From positions 124,001 through 188,000 of the forward strand of contig NZ_CADIJW010000005.1 of the NCBI RefSeq assembly GCF_902859745.1: a stretch of DNA of 64,000 nucleotides, in the 5' to 3' direction. Source of the DNA: Achromobacter dolens (GTDB taxonomy: Bacteria; Pseudomonadota; Gammaproteobacteria; Burkholderiales; Burkholderiaceae_B). Position numbers and translations under genes: made by a program. The notes below the pieces were generated by a model. It was not told the DNA's origin, did no database searches, and saw nothing but the letters and a program-made list of their open reading frames with translations. Of this stretch, positions 30,503 to 39,364 are shown in pieces; positions within the stretch are counted from its first letter, which is position 1; every line of letters begins with the position of its first letter.

Positions 30503-32626
30503 ATGACAGGCAAGACGCAGGGATCGCACGGAACCCGAGGCAAGCGCGGCGGCGCGGTGGCGGCGCGGCGCAGGAACGGCGCACGGGCGTTCAAGCCGCT
30601 GGTCTGCTCGCTGATGCTGGCTGCGCCGCTTGCGCAGGCCGAGACCGAGGCCGACAGGTCGCGGCCGCGCGCCTTGGCGCCGATCACCGTGTCCGCCAAT
30701 CCGCTGGGCCTGGACCTGAACAGCACCATGCTGCCCGCCTCCGTGCTTGAAGGCGATGAACTGGTCGAGCGCCGCGCCGGCACGCTGGGCGAGACCCTGA
30801 AGAGCCTGCCTGGCGTGAACAGCGATACCTTTGGCGGCGGCGCCAGCCGGCCGGTGATCCGTGGCCAGACCGCGCCCCGCGTCAAGGTGCTGTCCGACGG
30901 CTCCGAGGTGATGGACGCCTCCGGCATTTCGCCGGACCACGCGGTGACGGTCGAGCCCCTGCTGGCCGAACGCATTGAAGTGCTGCGCGGCCCTGCCGCC
31001 CTGCTGTATGGCGGCGGCGCGATCGGTGGCGTGGTGAACGTGGTGGACAAGAAGATTCCCACCGCGGTGCCCGGGCAAGGCGTGGAGCTGGAAGCCGAAC
31101 TGCGCGGGGCCACCGGCACCAAGGAACGCGCCGGCGCGATCGGCATCACCGCCGGTGAAGGCCAGTTCGCGGTACGGGTCGAGGGCATGAAGCGGCGTAC
31201 CAGCGACTACGACGTGCCGGACTGGCCCGGCGGCAAGCTGGCAGGCTCCTACAGCGAATCGACGCAGGGCTCGGTCGGCCTGTCGTGGATCACCCCGCGT
31301 GGTTACGTGGGCCTGGCATTCACGCACCTGGAAAGCAAGTACGGCCTGCCCGGCCACAATCACGAATACGAGGGTTGCCATCCGCATGGCACCCACCTGC
31401 ATTGCGGCGGCCACGACCACGATCATGACGAGGAGGGACACGATCACGACCATGACCACGAGCATGGCGGCGTGCCCTACGTCAAACTGCGCAGCGATCG
31501 CCTGGACCTGCGAGCCGAGTACCAGGATCCGTTCGCCGGTTTCGAGAAGATTCGCGTGCGCGGCGGCCTGACCGACTATCAGCACGAGGAGATCGAGGGT
31601 GGCGAGGTCGGCACCCGCTTCAAGAACAAGGGCTACGACCTGCGCGTCGAGCTGCAGCACAAGCCGCTGGCTGGCTGGCGCGGCGTGATCGGCCTGCAGA
31701 ATGCCTACAGCGACTTCCGCGCCGACGGCGAGGAAGCGTTCCTGCCGCGCAGCCGCACCCGTTCCAACGGCCTGTTCGTGCTGGAGGAATACCAGTTGAA
31801 CGACTGGCGTTTCGAGCTGGGCGCGCGCCAGGATTGGCAGCGCATCGCGCCCGCCGGCGGCGCGCCGCGCAGCAGCCTGTCGGGCACCTCGCTGTCGGCC
31901 GCGGCCATCTGGGACTTCGCGCCACAGTATTCGGTGGCCCTGTCGCTGTCGCGCTCGCAACGGCTGCCGACCGCGCAGGAGCTGTACGCCGACGGCGTGC
32001 ACCTGGCCACCAACACCTATGAACTGGGCAATACCGGCCTGGGCCGCGAGACCTCGCGCAACATCGACCTGACGCTGCGCAAGCATGCGGGCGACACGAC
32101 GTTCTCGGCCAGCGTGTTCCACAACAAGGTCAAGAACTACATCTACGCCGACACGCTCGACCGCTACGAGGATTTCCGCCTGATCGAGTACACCCAGCGC
32201 GACGCCGAATTCACCGGCGTGGAAGGCGAGCTGCGGCACCAGTTCACGCCGGTGTTCTCGGCGGCGGTGTTCGGCGATTACGTGCGCGGCAAGCTGACCG
32301 GCGGCGACGGCAACCTGCCGCGCATCCCGGCGGCGCGCGCGGGCCTGCGCGGCAACGTGAAATGGCAGCAATGGTCGGGCGGCGTCGAGTACGCGCGCGT
32401 GTTTTCGCAGAAGGACATCGCCGCGTATGAGAACAGCACGCCGGGCTACAACCTGGTCAACGCCGTGGTGGCGTATCGCGGCCGGTACGGCGCGACGGGC
32501 TACGAGGTCTTCCTGCGCGGCACCAACCTGCTGAACAAGCTGGCCTACAACCATGCCTCGTTCATCTCGTCGGTGGCGCCGCTGCCGGGCCGCAGCGTGA
32601 TGCTTGGAGTGCGCATGACGTATTGA
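30503..32626 (+). CDS. znuD: TonB-dependent zinc receptor, ZnuD-like, with His-rich loop
   Basis: An outer-membrane receptor for zinc uptake (707 residues). An arginine-rich, unusually long signal peptide (about 45 residues, ending AAPLAQA) is followed by a plug domain (ITVSANPLG start; TLGETLKSLPGVNS; RIEVLRGPAALLYGG) and a C-terminal beta-barrel ending in a Tyr. A loop near residues 285-325 is crowded with His/Asp/Glu (HDHDHDEEGHDHDHDH), with two Cys, the signature of ZnuD-type metal capture. The ATG at 30503 is preferred since GAGGG lies 5 nt before; in-frame ATGs at 30449 and 30491 lie in or next to the Zur box. Confidence 0.9.
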   Translation: MTGKTQGSHGTRGKRGGAVAARRRNGARAFKPLVCSLMLAAPLAQAETEADRSRPRALAPITVSANPLGLDLNSTMLPASVLEGDELVERRAGTLGETLKSLPGVNSDTFGGGASRPVIRGQTAPRVKVLSDGSEVMDASGISPDHAVTVEPLLAERIEVLRGPAALLYGGGAIGGVVNVVDKKIPTAVPGQGVELEAELRGATGTKERAGAIGITAGEGQFAVRVEGMKRRTSDYDVPDWPGGKLAGSYSESTQGSVGLSWITPRGYVGLAFTHLESKYGLPGHNHEYEGCHPHGTHLHCGGHDHDHDEEGHDHDHDHEHGGVPYVKLRSDRLDLRAEYQDPFAGFEKIRVRGGLTDYQHEEIEGGEVGTRFKNKGYDLRVELQHKPLAGWRGVIGLQNAYSDFRADGEEAFLPRSRTRSNGLFVLEEYQLNDWRFELGARQDWQRIAPAGGAPRSSLSGTSLSAAAIWDFAPQYSVALSLSRSQRLPTAQELYADGVHLATNTYELGNTGLGRETSRNIDLTLRKHAGDTTFSASVFHNKVKNYIYADTLDRYEDFRLIEYTQRDAEFTGVEGELRHQFTPVFSAAVFGDYVRGKLTGGDGNLPRIPAARAGLRGNVKWQQWSGGVEYARVFSQKDIAAYENSTPGYNLVNAVVAYRGRYGATGYEVFLRGTNLLNKLAYNHASFISSVAPLPGRSVMLGVRMTY

Positions 32627-32699
32627 GGGATCGCGGCGCGGCGGGCGTGACGGGTGGATATGCTAATTTCCAGGCATGCCGCCCGCCCCGGAGTCCGCC

Positions 32700-33485
32700 A
32701 TGCTGAAATTCGCCGCCAATCTTTCGATGATGTACCCGGAACATGCGTTCCTGGACCGCTACGCGGCCGCCGCGGCCGACGGCTTCGCGGGCGTGGAATG
32801 CATGTTTCCCTACGAAGCGCCGGCCGCGTTCGTGCGTGAGCGCATGGATGCCGCCGGCGTGTCGCAAGTCCTGTTCAACGCGCCGCCGGGCGTGGCCTCG
32901 CGCGGCGAGCGCGGGCTGGCCGCGCTGCCGGGGCGCCAGGACGAATTCCGCGCCGGCATCGAGCAGGCGCTGGGCTACGCCACGGTGCTGGCCTGCGCCC
33001 AGGTCCATGTGATGGCGGGGCTGATGCCCGAAGGCGTCACGCGCGCTGAAATGCTGGACTGCTATCGCGAGAACCTCGACTGGGCCGCGCGCCAGGCGCG
33101 CTCGGCCGGCGTGACGCTGCTGATCGAGCCCATCAACACGCGCGACATTCCCGGCTATTTCCTCAATCGCCAGGACGAGGCGCACCAGGTGGTGCAGGCG
33201 GTCAACGCGCCCAACCTGAAAGTGCAGATGGACCTGTACCACTGCCAGATCGTCGAAGGCGACGTCAGCGCCAAGCTGCGCCAGTACCTGCCCACCGGAC
33301 GCGTCGGGCACCTGCAGATCGCCGGCGTGCCGTTGCGCCAGGAACCCGACCGGGGCGAGCTGGACTACGGCTGGGTCTTCTCGGTGCTGCGAGAGCTGGG
33401 CTACAGCGGCTGGATCGGCTGCGAGTACCGTCCGGCCGCCGGCACCTCGGCCGGCCTGCGCTGGCTGGCCGCGGCCCGCGCTTGA
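32700..33485 (+). CDS. hyi: Hydroxypyruvate isomerase-like protein, second copy
   Basis: A 261-residue TIM-barrel isomerase very similar to the one at 22186-22977 ([55 protein letters not shown]). GGAG at 32690 supports the ATG at 32700. It stands by a Bug receptor rather than other tetronate genes, so it may serve another substrate such as hydroxypyruvate or tartronate intermediates. The substrate is not fixed by sequence. Confidence 0.85.
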   Translation: MLKFAANLSMMYPEHAFLDRYAAAAADGFAGVECMFPYEAPAAFVRERMDAAGVSQVLFNAPPGVASRGERGLAALPGRQDEFRAGIEQALGYATVLACAQVHVMAGLMPEGVTRAEMLDCYRENLDWAARQARSAGVTLLIEPINTRDIPGYFLNRQDEAHQVVQAVNAPNLKVQMDLYHCQIVEGDVSAKLRQYLPTGRVGHLQIAGVPLRQEPDRGELDYGWVFSVLRELGYSGWIGCEYRPAAGTSAGLRWLAAARA

Positions 33486-33550
33486 TGCGGCGCCGCGCCG
33501 ATGCCGCGTCCATGATCGTCCTACGCAGTGCTGCTCGCCGGGCGCCGGAA

Positions 33551-33574
33551 ATATAGTTAATATGTTAATTATAT
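33551..33574. promoter_or_regulatory. AT-rich inverted repeat upstream of the Bug receptor
   Basis: ATATAGTTAA / TTAATTATAT, arms of 10 bp with one mismatch around TATG, in a sharp AT-rich island 24 bp before the ATG of the TctC-type gene. It is an operator or promoter candidate. Confidence 0.5.
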
Positions 33575-33597
33575 TCAAAATACCAGGAGACAACCCC

Positions 33598-34581
33598 ATG
33601 TCCAGAAGAGGCTTCATCCGCCGCGCGCTGGCAACCGTGGCCGTGGCGGCGTTCGCCGCGCAAGCCGCGCCCGCGCTGGCCGGGGAATTCCCCGAGCATC
33701 CCATCCGCTGGCTGGTGCCGTTCAGCGCCGGTGGCGGCAGCGACCTGGCCACCCGCATCGTGGCCAGGCACGTGAGCCAGACGCTGGGCCAGCCGGTGGT
33801 GGTGGAGAACCGCCCGGGCGCCGCCACCATCGTCGCCGCCCAGGAAACCGCGCGCGCCGCGCCAGATGGCTACACGCTGATGACCGCCGGCATGAGCACG
33901 CTTGCGCTCAATCCGTGGCTCTACAAGCAATTGCCGTACGACCCATGGAAGAACCTGAAACCGGTCTCGACGCTGGTGGCGCTGCCGATCGTGCTGGTGG
34001 CCTCGCCGGCCTCCGATCTGAAGAACATGCCCGAAGTGATGGCGTACCTGGCCGACGACAAGAAGGCCAGCTATGCGTCGCTGGGCGTGGGCAGTCCGCA
34101 CCATCTGGCGATGGAGTTGTTCCTGTCGATGTTCGGCGCCAAGGCCACGGCGATTCCCTACAAGGGCACGCCACCGGCCTTGCAGGACGTGGCGGCGGGC
34201 GTGGTGCCGCTGATGATGGCCGACATGGCGGCCGCGCGGCCGTTGATCCAGGCGGGCAAGCTGCGCGCCATCGCGGTGCCGGCCAACGCGCGCTCGGAAC
34301 AACTGCCCGACGTGCCCACCTTCGGCGAGGCCGGCGGCCCGCCGCTGGAAGCGACCGCCTGGCAGGGCGTGGTGGCGCCGGCGCGCACGCCCAAGGCGGT
34401 GGTCGACAAGCTCAGCGGCGCGATCCAGGCGGCGTTGAAGTCGCCCGAGGTGATCAAGCAGCTCAAGCTGCAGGGCATGGAGCCGATGGGCAGCTCGTCG
34501 AACGATTTCTTCGACTACGCGCATCGTGAATACGAGAACTGGGGCGCGGTGATCCGCCAGAAGAATATCTCGGTGGATTGA
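33598..34581 (+). CDS. Bug/TctC-family periplasmic solute-binding protein
   Basis: A 327-residue exported receptor of the tripartite tricarboxylate transport type. The signal peptide begins MSRRGFIRRALATVAVAAFA, a twin-arginine-like RRGFIRR that suggests Tat export, and ends ALAGEFPEHPIRW. The family patterns RWLVPFSAGGGSDLATR, VENRPGAATIVAA and the C-terminal HREYENWGAVIR are clear. AGGAGA precedes the ATG. No TctAB membrane genes are present here, as is common for Bug proteins in this family. Follows the isomerase gene, so it may bind a related hydroxy acid. Confidence 0.9.
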   Translation: MSRRGFIRRALATVAVAAFAAQAAPALAGEFPEHPIRWLVPFSAGGGSDLATRIVARHVSQTLGQPVVVENRPGAATIVAAQETARAAPDGYTLMTAGMSTLALNPWLYKQLPYDPWKNLKPVSTLVALPIVLVASPASDLKNMPEVMAYLADDKKASYASLGVGSPHHLAMELFLSMFGAKATAIPYKGTPPALQDVAAGVVPLMMADMAAARPLIQAGKLRAIAVPANARSEQLPDVPTFGEAGGPPLEATAWQGVVAPARTPKAVVDKLSGAIQAALKSPEVIKQLKLQGMEPMGSSSNDFFDYAHREYENWGAVIRQKNISVD

Positions 34582-34587
34582 CGGGTC

Positions 34588-35487
34588 TTAGCCCTCGGCC
34601 GCCGCGCGTTTTTGCCGCCGCGCGGTGGCGGCGCAGCCGGCCGAGGCGATGATGATGCCGCAGATCGCCAGCCACTGCGTGCCGGACAGGTGTTCGTTCA
34701 GCACGATGACGCCGGCCAGCGCGCCCATGACGGGCTCCATGCTCAGCAGCACGCCGAAGGTCTTTTGCGGCAGGCGCCGCAACGCCACCATCTCCAGCGA
34801 ATAGGGCAGGGCGCTCGACAGGATGCCGACCGCCACGCCGGCAAGGATCAGCTTGGGATCCAGCAGCGCCATGCCGGCGTGGGCCGCGCCCACCGGCAGC
34901 GCCACCATGGTGGCCGCCAGCAGGCCCAGCGACGTGGCCTGTCCGCCGTGCACGTTGCCGGCCATCTTGCCGAAGATGATGTACAGCGCCCAGCACACCG
35001 CCGCGCCCAGCGCATAAGCGATCCCGACGGGATCGAGGTCGTGCATCGACTGGCCGGTCGGGATCAGCAGCACCAGCCCGGCCAGCGCGCAGGCGATCCA
35101 GACGAAGTCGATGGCGCGCCGCGACAGCACCACCGCCAGGGTCAGCGGCCCGGTGAACTCGATGGCGATCGCCACGCCCAGCGGCAGGGTGCGCAGCGCC
35201 ATGTAGAACAGCAGGTTCATGCAGGCCAGCGTCACGCCGTACAGCGCGATCTTGGCGGCGTTGCGCGCGGTCAGCGGAAAGCGCCATGGGCGCCAGAACG
35301 CGATGAGGATGATGGCGCCGATGACGATGCGATAGGCCGTCGTGCCTTGCGCGCCCACCTCGGGAAACAGCGACTTGGCGAACGACGTGCCGATGCACAG
35401 CGAGGCCATGGCGCCGATCAGCGACAGGGTCGGCATCAGGGTGGAGGCGGAGGCATCGCGTCCGGATGGAAGGGTGGCGGCGGTCAT
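34588..35487 (-). CDS. rhtA: EamA-family amino-acid exporter, RhtA-like
   Basis: A 299-residue, 10-TM drug/metabolite transporter. Two EamA repeats are seen, and stretches such as FAKSLFPEVGAQGTTAYR, FTGPLTLAV and LSSALPYSLEMVALRRLP resemble RhtA, the threonine/homoserine exporter. It is 22 bp downstream of a LysE/RhtB gene on the same strand, so the two are co-transcribed, and an Lrp regulator is divergent. The substrate is predicted to be an amino acid. Confidence 0.85.
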   Translation of the reverse strand: MTAATLPSGRDASASTLMPTLSLIGAMASLCIGTSFAKSLFPEVGAQGTTAYRIVIGAIILIAFWRPWRFPLTARNAAKIALYGVTLACMNLLFYMALRTLPLGVAIAIEFTGPLTLAVVLSRRAIDFVWIACALAGLVLLIPTGQSMHDLDPVGIAYALGAAVCWALYIIFGKMAGNVHGGQATSLGLLAATMVALPVGAAHAGMALLDPKLILAGVAVGILSSALPYSLEMVALRRLPQKTFGVLLSMEPVMGALAGVIVLNEHLSGTQWLAICGIIIASAGCAATARRQKRAAAEG

Positions 35488-35509
35488 GGTGCTGCGTCTG
35501 CGGAAAGAA

Positions 35510-36154
35510 TCAGGGGTTCAAGGTCAGGGCGGTGGAGTAGAGCACGTACAGGGCCAGTGCCAGCATGATCGCGCCCAGCAGTCCTTGCTGCATGCGCAGG
35601 AACCACGGGTTGCGGCCGACCCAGCCGCGGATGCGCGACGCGCCGTAGGCAAAGCAACTGCCATAGGGCAGGCTCAACGCCTTCATGGTCACGCCCAGCA
35701 CCAGCATCTGGATCCAGACCGGGCCGTTGTCCGGCGTGGTGAACTGCGGCAGGAAGGCGATCATGAACAGCAGCACCTTCGGGTTCAGCAGATTGGTCAT
35801 GAAGCCCTGCCAGAACGCGTCGCGCGCGTCGCCGGGCCGCGCGGCCAGGGAAACGTCGGCGTCACGGGCGCAGCGCAGCATGGCCTTGATGCCCAGATAA
35901 CCCAGGTACAGGCCGCCCGCCGCCTTGATCGCCAGGAACAGCGTCGGAAACGCCTGCAGCACCGAGGCCAGTCCCAGCACCACGGCCGGCACCTGGATGA
36001 AACCCGCCGCCACATTGCCCAGCACGCTATGGAACGCCGGCCGGAATCCCTGCGTCATGCCTCGCGACAGCGTCAGCGCCATGTCCGGGCCGGGAGTGAG
36101 TTTCAACGCCGCATCGGCGGCCAGGAAGAGCAGGAAAAGCTGGAGTGACGGCAT
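35510..36154 (-). CDS. LysE/RhtB-family amino-acid exporter
   Basis: A 214-residue, about 6-TM protein with the family motif LTPGPDMAL near 18-26, and FWQGFMTNLLNPKVLLFMIAFLPQF in part. It exports amino acids or derivatives. Divergent from the Lrp-type gene (195-bp gap), followed by the RhtA-like gene. One of two LysE/RhtB genes flanking the regulator. Confidence 0.88.
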   Translation of the reverse strand: MPSLQLFLLFLAADAALKLTPGPDMALTLSRGMTQGFRPAFHSVLGNVAAGFIQVPAVVLGLASVLQAFPTLFLAIKAAGGLYLGYLGIKAMLRCARDADVSLAARPGDARDAFWQGFMTNLLNPKVLLFMIAFLPQFTTPDNGPVWIQMLVLGVTMKALSLPYGSCFAYGASRIRGWVGRNPWFLRMQQGLLGAIMLALALYVLYSTALTLNP

Positions 36155-36348
36155 GGGAATCGGGCTGCGCCTGGCCGCGAGGGCGGCCAGAGGGTTCCCA
36201 GTGTAAGCAAGGCGGGTGATTAATTCCTGCAGCGGGCGGTGCGCAAATGAAGTTTCCCGTCGAATTTGGGGGCGGGTCGCGCGGCGCGCCCGTTTAGAAT
36301 CAGGCTACAGGCCCGCGCGGCCTGGACCGCTGCGGCGCCGAGACCCCC

Positions 36349-36825
36349 ATGGAACTAGACGATTTCGACCTTCAGATCCTGCAAAGCCTGCAGGAAGACA
36401 ACCAGCGCACCAGCCAGGAGGTGGCCGAGCGCGTGAACCTGTCGCCGGTCTCGTGCCTGCGGCGCATGAAGCGGCTGCGCGAATCCGGGGCGGTGCTGGG
36501 CGATGTGTCGGTAGTGGACCCGGCGGCGGTGGGGCGCGACATCATGATGGTGGTGTTGGTGTCGCTCGAGAGCGAACGCGCCGACAAGCTGGACACCTTC
36601 AAGCGCGCGATGCGCAACGCGCCGGAGATCATGCAGTGCCTGGCGGTCACGGGCGAAGTGGATTTCGTCGTCACCATGACCGTGCGCGACATGGCGGAGT
36701 ACGACGCCTTCGCGCAGCGCCACTTCTGGGGCGACCCCAACGTGAAGCGCTTTTCGACGCTGGTGGTGATGAACCGCGTCAAGTACGGACTGGCGGTGCC
36801 GACCACGCATCCGGGCCAGGCATAG
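36349..36825 (+). CDS. Lrp/AsnC-family regulator
   Basis: A 158-residue leucine-responsive-type regulator: a helix-turn-helix at about 5-60 (LDDFDLQILQSLQEDNQRTSQEVAERVNLS, split around the turn) and a RAM/ActD ligand domain (VTGEVDFVVTMTVRDMAEYDAF). It sits between one LysE/RhtB-RhtA pair (divergent) and another LysE/RhtB gene (same strand, 78 bp downstream), so it probably controls exporters in response to an amino acid. Confidence 0.92.
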   Translation: MELDDFDLQILQSLQEDNQRTSQEVAERVNLSPVSCLRRMKRLRESGAVLGDVSVVDPAAVGRDIMMVVLVSLESERADKLDTFKRAMRNAPEIMQCLAVTGEVDFVVTMTVRDMAEYDAFAQRHFWGDPNVKRFSTLVVMNRVKYGLAVPTTHPGQA

Positions 36826-36903
36826 CGGACTCGCCGGCAATTGCGCGGCCCGCGCCGGCGGCGCTAGACTGGCCGCCTCCCTCTCTTTCCGTGTCTCACC
36901 GCC

Positions 36904-37512
36904 ATGGCATTGCATAGCTGGCTCATCTATTTGGTTGCCGTGATCGGCCTGTCGATCACCCCCGGCCCCAACACCTTGCTGGCGCTGACCCACGGTGCGC
37001 TGCACGGGCATCGCAAGGCGCTGTGCACCATCGCTGGCGGCGCGGCTGGCTTCATTGCGCTGATCGCCTTGTCGATGCTGGGCATCAGCGCATTGCTCAA
37101 GGCCTGGGGGCCGGCGCTGACGGTGCTGAAGTGGGCCGGCGGCGCCTATCTGGTCTGGCTCGGCATCCAGCTATGGCGTTCGCCCGGTGTGCAACTGCGC
37201 CCGGCGCCCGACATGGCGCGGCTGCGCGGCACGCGCATGTTCAGCCAGGGTTTCTTGTCGGCGATCGCCAATCCCAAGGCGCTGCTGTTCTACGGCGCGT
37301 TCCTGCCGCAATTCATCGATCCGGGGCGCAGCCTGTTGACGCAATTCGTGATCATGGCCGCGACCTTCGTGGCCATCGAGTTCGTGGTGGAGTACGTGTT
37401 GGCGCGCCTGGCGCACCGCGTGCGGCCGTGGCTGGAGCGCGCGGGGCGGCGCTTCAACAAGGTGTGCGGGGGATTGTTCGCGGCGATGGGGGCGGCGTTG
37501 CCGGGGTCTTGA
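36904..37512 (+). CDS. LysE/RhtB-family amino-acid exporter
   Basis: A 202-residue, about 6-TM exporter with ITPGPNTLLALTHGALHG near the start and FSQGFLSAIANPKALLFYGAFLPQFID in part. Downstream of the Lrp regulator, probably in the same transcript. It ends before a bidirectional terminator. Its relation to the other LysE/RhtB protein is distant. Confidence 0.9.
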   Translation: MALHSWLIYLVAVIGLSITPGPNTLLALTHGALHGHRKALCTIAGGAAGFIALIALSMLGISALLKAWGPALTVLKWAGGAYLVWLGIQLWRSPGVQLRPAPDMARLRGTRMFSQGFLSAIANPKALLFYGAFLPQFIDPGRSLLTQFVIMAATFVAIEFVVEYVLARLAHRVRPWLERAGRRFNKVCGGLFAAMGAALPGS

Positions 37513-37567
37513 TCATCGTGGGTTTTGATCATCGAGCATTGCCGATGCGTTGGCCGCCCCGCAATGC

Positions 37568-37598
37568 AAAAGCCCGACTCCAAGGAGCCGGGCTTTTT
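37568..37598. terminator. Bidirectional intrinsic terminator
   Basis: A long stem AAAAGCCCG-a-CTCC / GGAG-c-CGGGCTTTT around AA, then T. Serves the LysE/RhtB gene (plus) and tRNA-Phe (minus). Confidence 0.88.
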
Positions 37599-37603
37599 AA
37601 TTC

Positions 37604-37679
37604 TGGTGGCCTGGGGCGGAATCGAACCACCGACACGCGGATTTTCAATCCGCTGCTCTACCAACTGAGCTACCAGGCC
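37604..37679 (-). tRNA. tRNA-Phe (anticodon GAA)
   Basis: A 76-nt cloverleaf on the minus strand: acceptor GGCCTGG/CCAGGCC, anticodon stem GCGGA/TCCGC around loop TTGAAAA (anticodon GAA), GGTTCGATTCC T-arm, encoded CCA at 37606-37604. No integration remnants flank it. Confidence 0.97.
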
Positions 37680-37692
37680 AACGAAGTCCGCA

Positions 37693-37722
37693 ACTATACA
37701 CAATTTTTTGGACTTGTGCCAG
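37693..37722 (-). promoter_or_regulatory. Candidate promoter of tRNA-Phe
   Basis: On the minus strand CTGGCA (37722-37717) and TATAGT (37698-37693) are 18 bp apart; the -10 is 13 bp from the tRNA 5' end. The -35 matches four of six consensus bases. Confidence 0.5.
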
Positions 37723-37817
37723 TCGCCTCGAAAAAAGTTTGAAGAATTTCCGGGGCGCCTTCCAACGTGGAAAGGGGCAAGGGGCGCATACTACCGCAAA
37801 CGGCCATTGCATGGGGG

Positions 37818-37877
37818 GCGACGCAAGGTCACGTGGCGGGGCGACACGGGTCGCGAGGGGTGCGACGCAGGGTCGCG
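37818..37877. repeat. Three imperfect GTCGCG-containing direct repeats
   Basis: gcgacgcaaggtcacg (37818-37833), gcgacacgggtcgcg (37841-37855) and gcgacgcagggtcgcg (37862-37877) lie about 22 bp apart. They occupy the 260-bp gap before hemA. They could be protein-binding sites or simply GC-rich drift; no gene is seen in the gap. Confidence 0.5.
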
Positions 37878-37915
37878 GTCGGGACGCCAAATGGCGTGGG
37901 GATAACCCGCGGGAG

Positions 37916-37921
37916 TATAAT
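37916..37921 (+). promoter_or_regulatory. -10 element (TATAAT), candidate hemA promoter
   Basis: A perfect TATAAT 87 bp before the hemA start; no good -35 hexamer stands 16-18 bp upstream. The three direct repeats lie immediately before it. Confidence 0.45.
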
Positions 37922-38007
37922 CATGGCCGGTCCGCTGTTACATGCACGCTGCACCGCATGGGCTTTGCGGGGACCACAGCTCTAATACTCACGGCCTTGT
38001 CCTTTAC

Positions 38008-39282
38008 ATGTCGGTAGCTGTCCTAGCCTTCGGTCTGAATCACACGTCCGCGCCGGTTTCGGTTCGCGAACGCGTGTCCATGCCCGTCGATCTGGTCAAG
38101 CCGGCGCTGGAAGGCCTGCGTTCCGCGTTCGGCGGGTCGGTGCGCGAAGCCGCCATCCTGTCGACCTGCAACCGCACCGAAATCTATTGCGCCGCCGACG
38201 GCCACGTGGCCGACCAGTTGCCCGCGTGGCTGGCCGAGCACAACCGCCTCGATGCCGGCACGCTGCGCCCGCATCTGTACCGTCATCAGCAGGACGACGC
38301 CGTGCGCCACGCCTTCCGCGTGGCCAGCGGGCTCGATTCCATGGTGCTGGGCGAAACCCAGATCGTCGGCCAGATGAAGGACGCCGTGCGCGCGGCTGGC
38401 GAAGCCGGTTCGCTCGGCACGCTGCTCCACCAGATGTTCCAGCGCACCTTCTCGGTGGCCAAGGAAGTCCGCTCGCAGACCGCCATCGGCGCGCAGTCGG
38501 TGTCCATGGCCGCCGCCGCGGTGCGCCTGGCCGAACGCGTGTTCGGCAACCTCGATCAGGCCCGCACGCTGTTCATCGGCGCGGGCGAAATGATCGAGCT
38601 TTGCGCCACCCACTTCGCCGCACAGCGTCCGCGCAGCATGGTGGTGGCCAATCGCACGGCCGAACGCGCCGAGCTGCTGGCCAACCGGTTCTCGGCCAGC
38701 ACCATGAAGCTGTCGGACCTGACCGACCGCCTGTCCGAATTCGACGTGGTGGTCTCCTGTACGGCCAGCTCCCTGCCCATCCTCGGTTTGGGGATGGTGG
38801 AACGGGCCACGCGCCTGCGCCGCCACCGCCCCATGGTGATGATCGACCTGGCCGTGCCGCGCGACATCGAACCCGAGGTCGGCCGCCTGGACGACGTCTA
38901 CCTGTATTCCGTCGATGACCTGGGCCGCCTGGTCCAGACCGGCACCGACGCGCGCCGCGCCGCGGTGGTGCAGGCCGAGGCCATCATCGAAACCCGCGTC
39001 CAGGGCTTCATGCACTGGATGCAATCGCGCGAAGTGGTGCCCGTCATCCGCGACCTGCACCAGGCCGCCGAAGATGTCAGCGCCGCCGAACTCGAACGCG
39101 CCCGCCGCCTGCTGGCGCGCGGCGAATCGCCGGAGGCCGTGCTCGAGCAACTGGCCCACGGCCTGACCCAGAAATATCTGCATGGCCCGCTGGCGGCGTT
39201 GAACCGCAGCGAAGGCGAGGACCGCAAGCAATTGCTTGCCTGGATGCCGCGCCTGTTCCCCGGCCGCGACTCGCGCCGTTAG
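38008..39282 (+). CDS. hemA: Glutamyl-tRNA reductase
   Basis: Reduces glutamyl-tRNA(Glu) to glutamate-1-semialdehyde, the first step of tetrapyrrole synthesis. 424 residues; the active-site C54 is in [10 protein letters not shown], the catalytic domain has [12 protein letters not shown], the NADPH domain GAGEM followed by VANRT, and a C-terminal dimerisation region ends the protein. The ATG at 38008 gives the family start ([15 protein letters not shown]); an in-frame ATG at 37942 would add 22 residues without similarity. It heads hemA-prfA-prmC-grxD-ubiX. Confidence 0.96.
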   Translation: MSVAVLAFGLNHTSAPVSVRERVSMPVDLVKPALEGLRSAFGGSVREAAILSTCNRTEIYCAADGHVADQLPAWLAEHNRLDAGTLRPHLYRHQQDDAVRHAFRVASGLDSMVLGETQIVGQMKDAVRAAGEAGSLGTLLHQMFQRTFSVAKEVRSQTAIGAQSVSMAAAAVRLAERVFGNLDQARTLFIGAGEMIELCATHFAAQRPRSMVVANRTAERAELLANRFSASTMKLSDLTDRLSEFDVVVSCTASSLPILGLGMVERATRLRRHRPMVMIDLAVPRDIEPEVGRLDDVYLYSVDDLGRLVQTGTDARRAAVVQAEAIIETRVQGFMHWMQSREVVPVIRDLHQAAEDVSAAELERARRLLARGESPEAVLEQLAHGLTQKYLHGPLAALNRSEGEDRKQLLAWMPRLFPGRDSRR

Positions 39283-39364
39283 CGGCGCTGCCTCCGCCCC
39301 GCCTTGCGGCGGGCGCTCGTCACGGGCGCCCGCCATTTCCGTTTTCCCTTGCTGAATTCCCATC

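Noticed and set aside
30464-32554. 696-codon open frame on the minus strand opposite the zinc receptor
   Set aside because: His/Ala/Gly-rich antisense shadow of a certain TonB-dependent receptor.
37604-37679. tRNA-Phe as integration site of a mobile element
   Set aside because: No integrase and no direct repeat of the tRNA end within the window.
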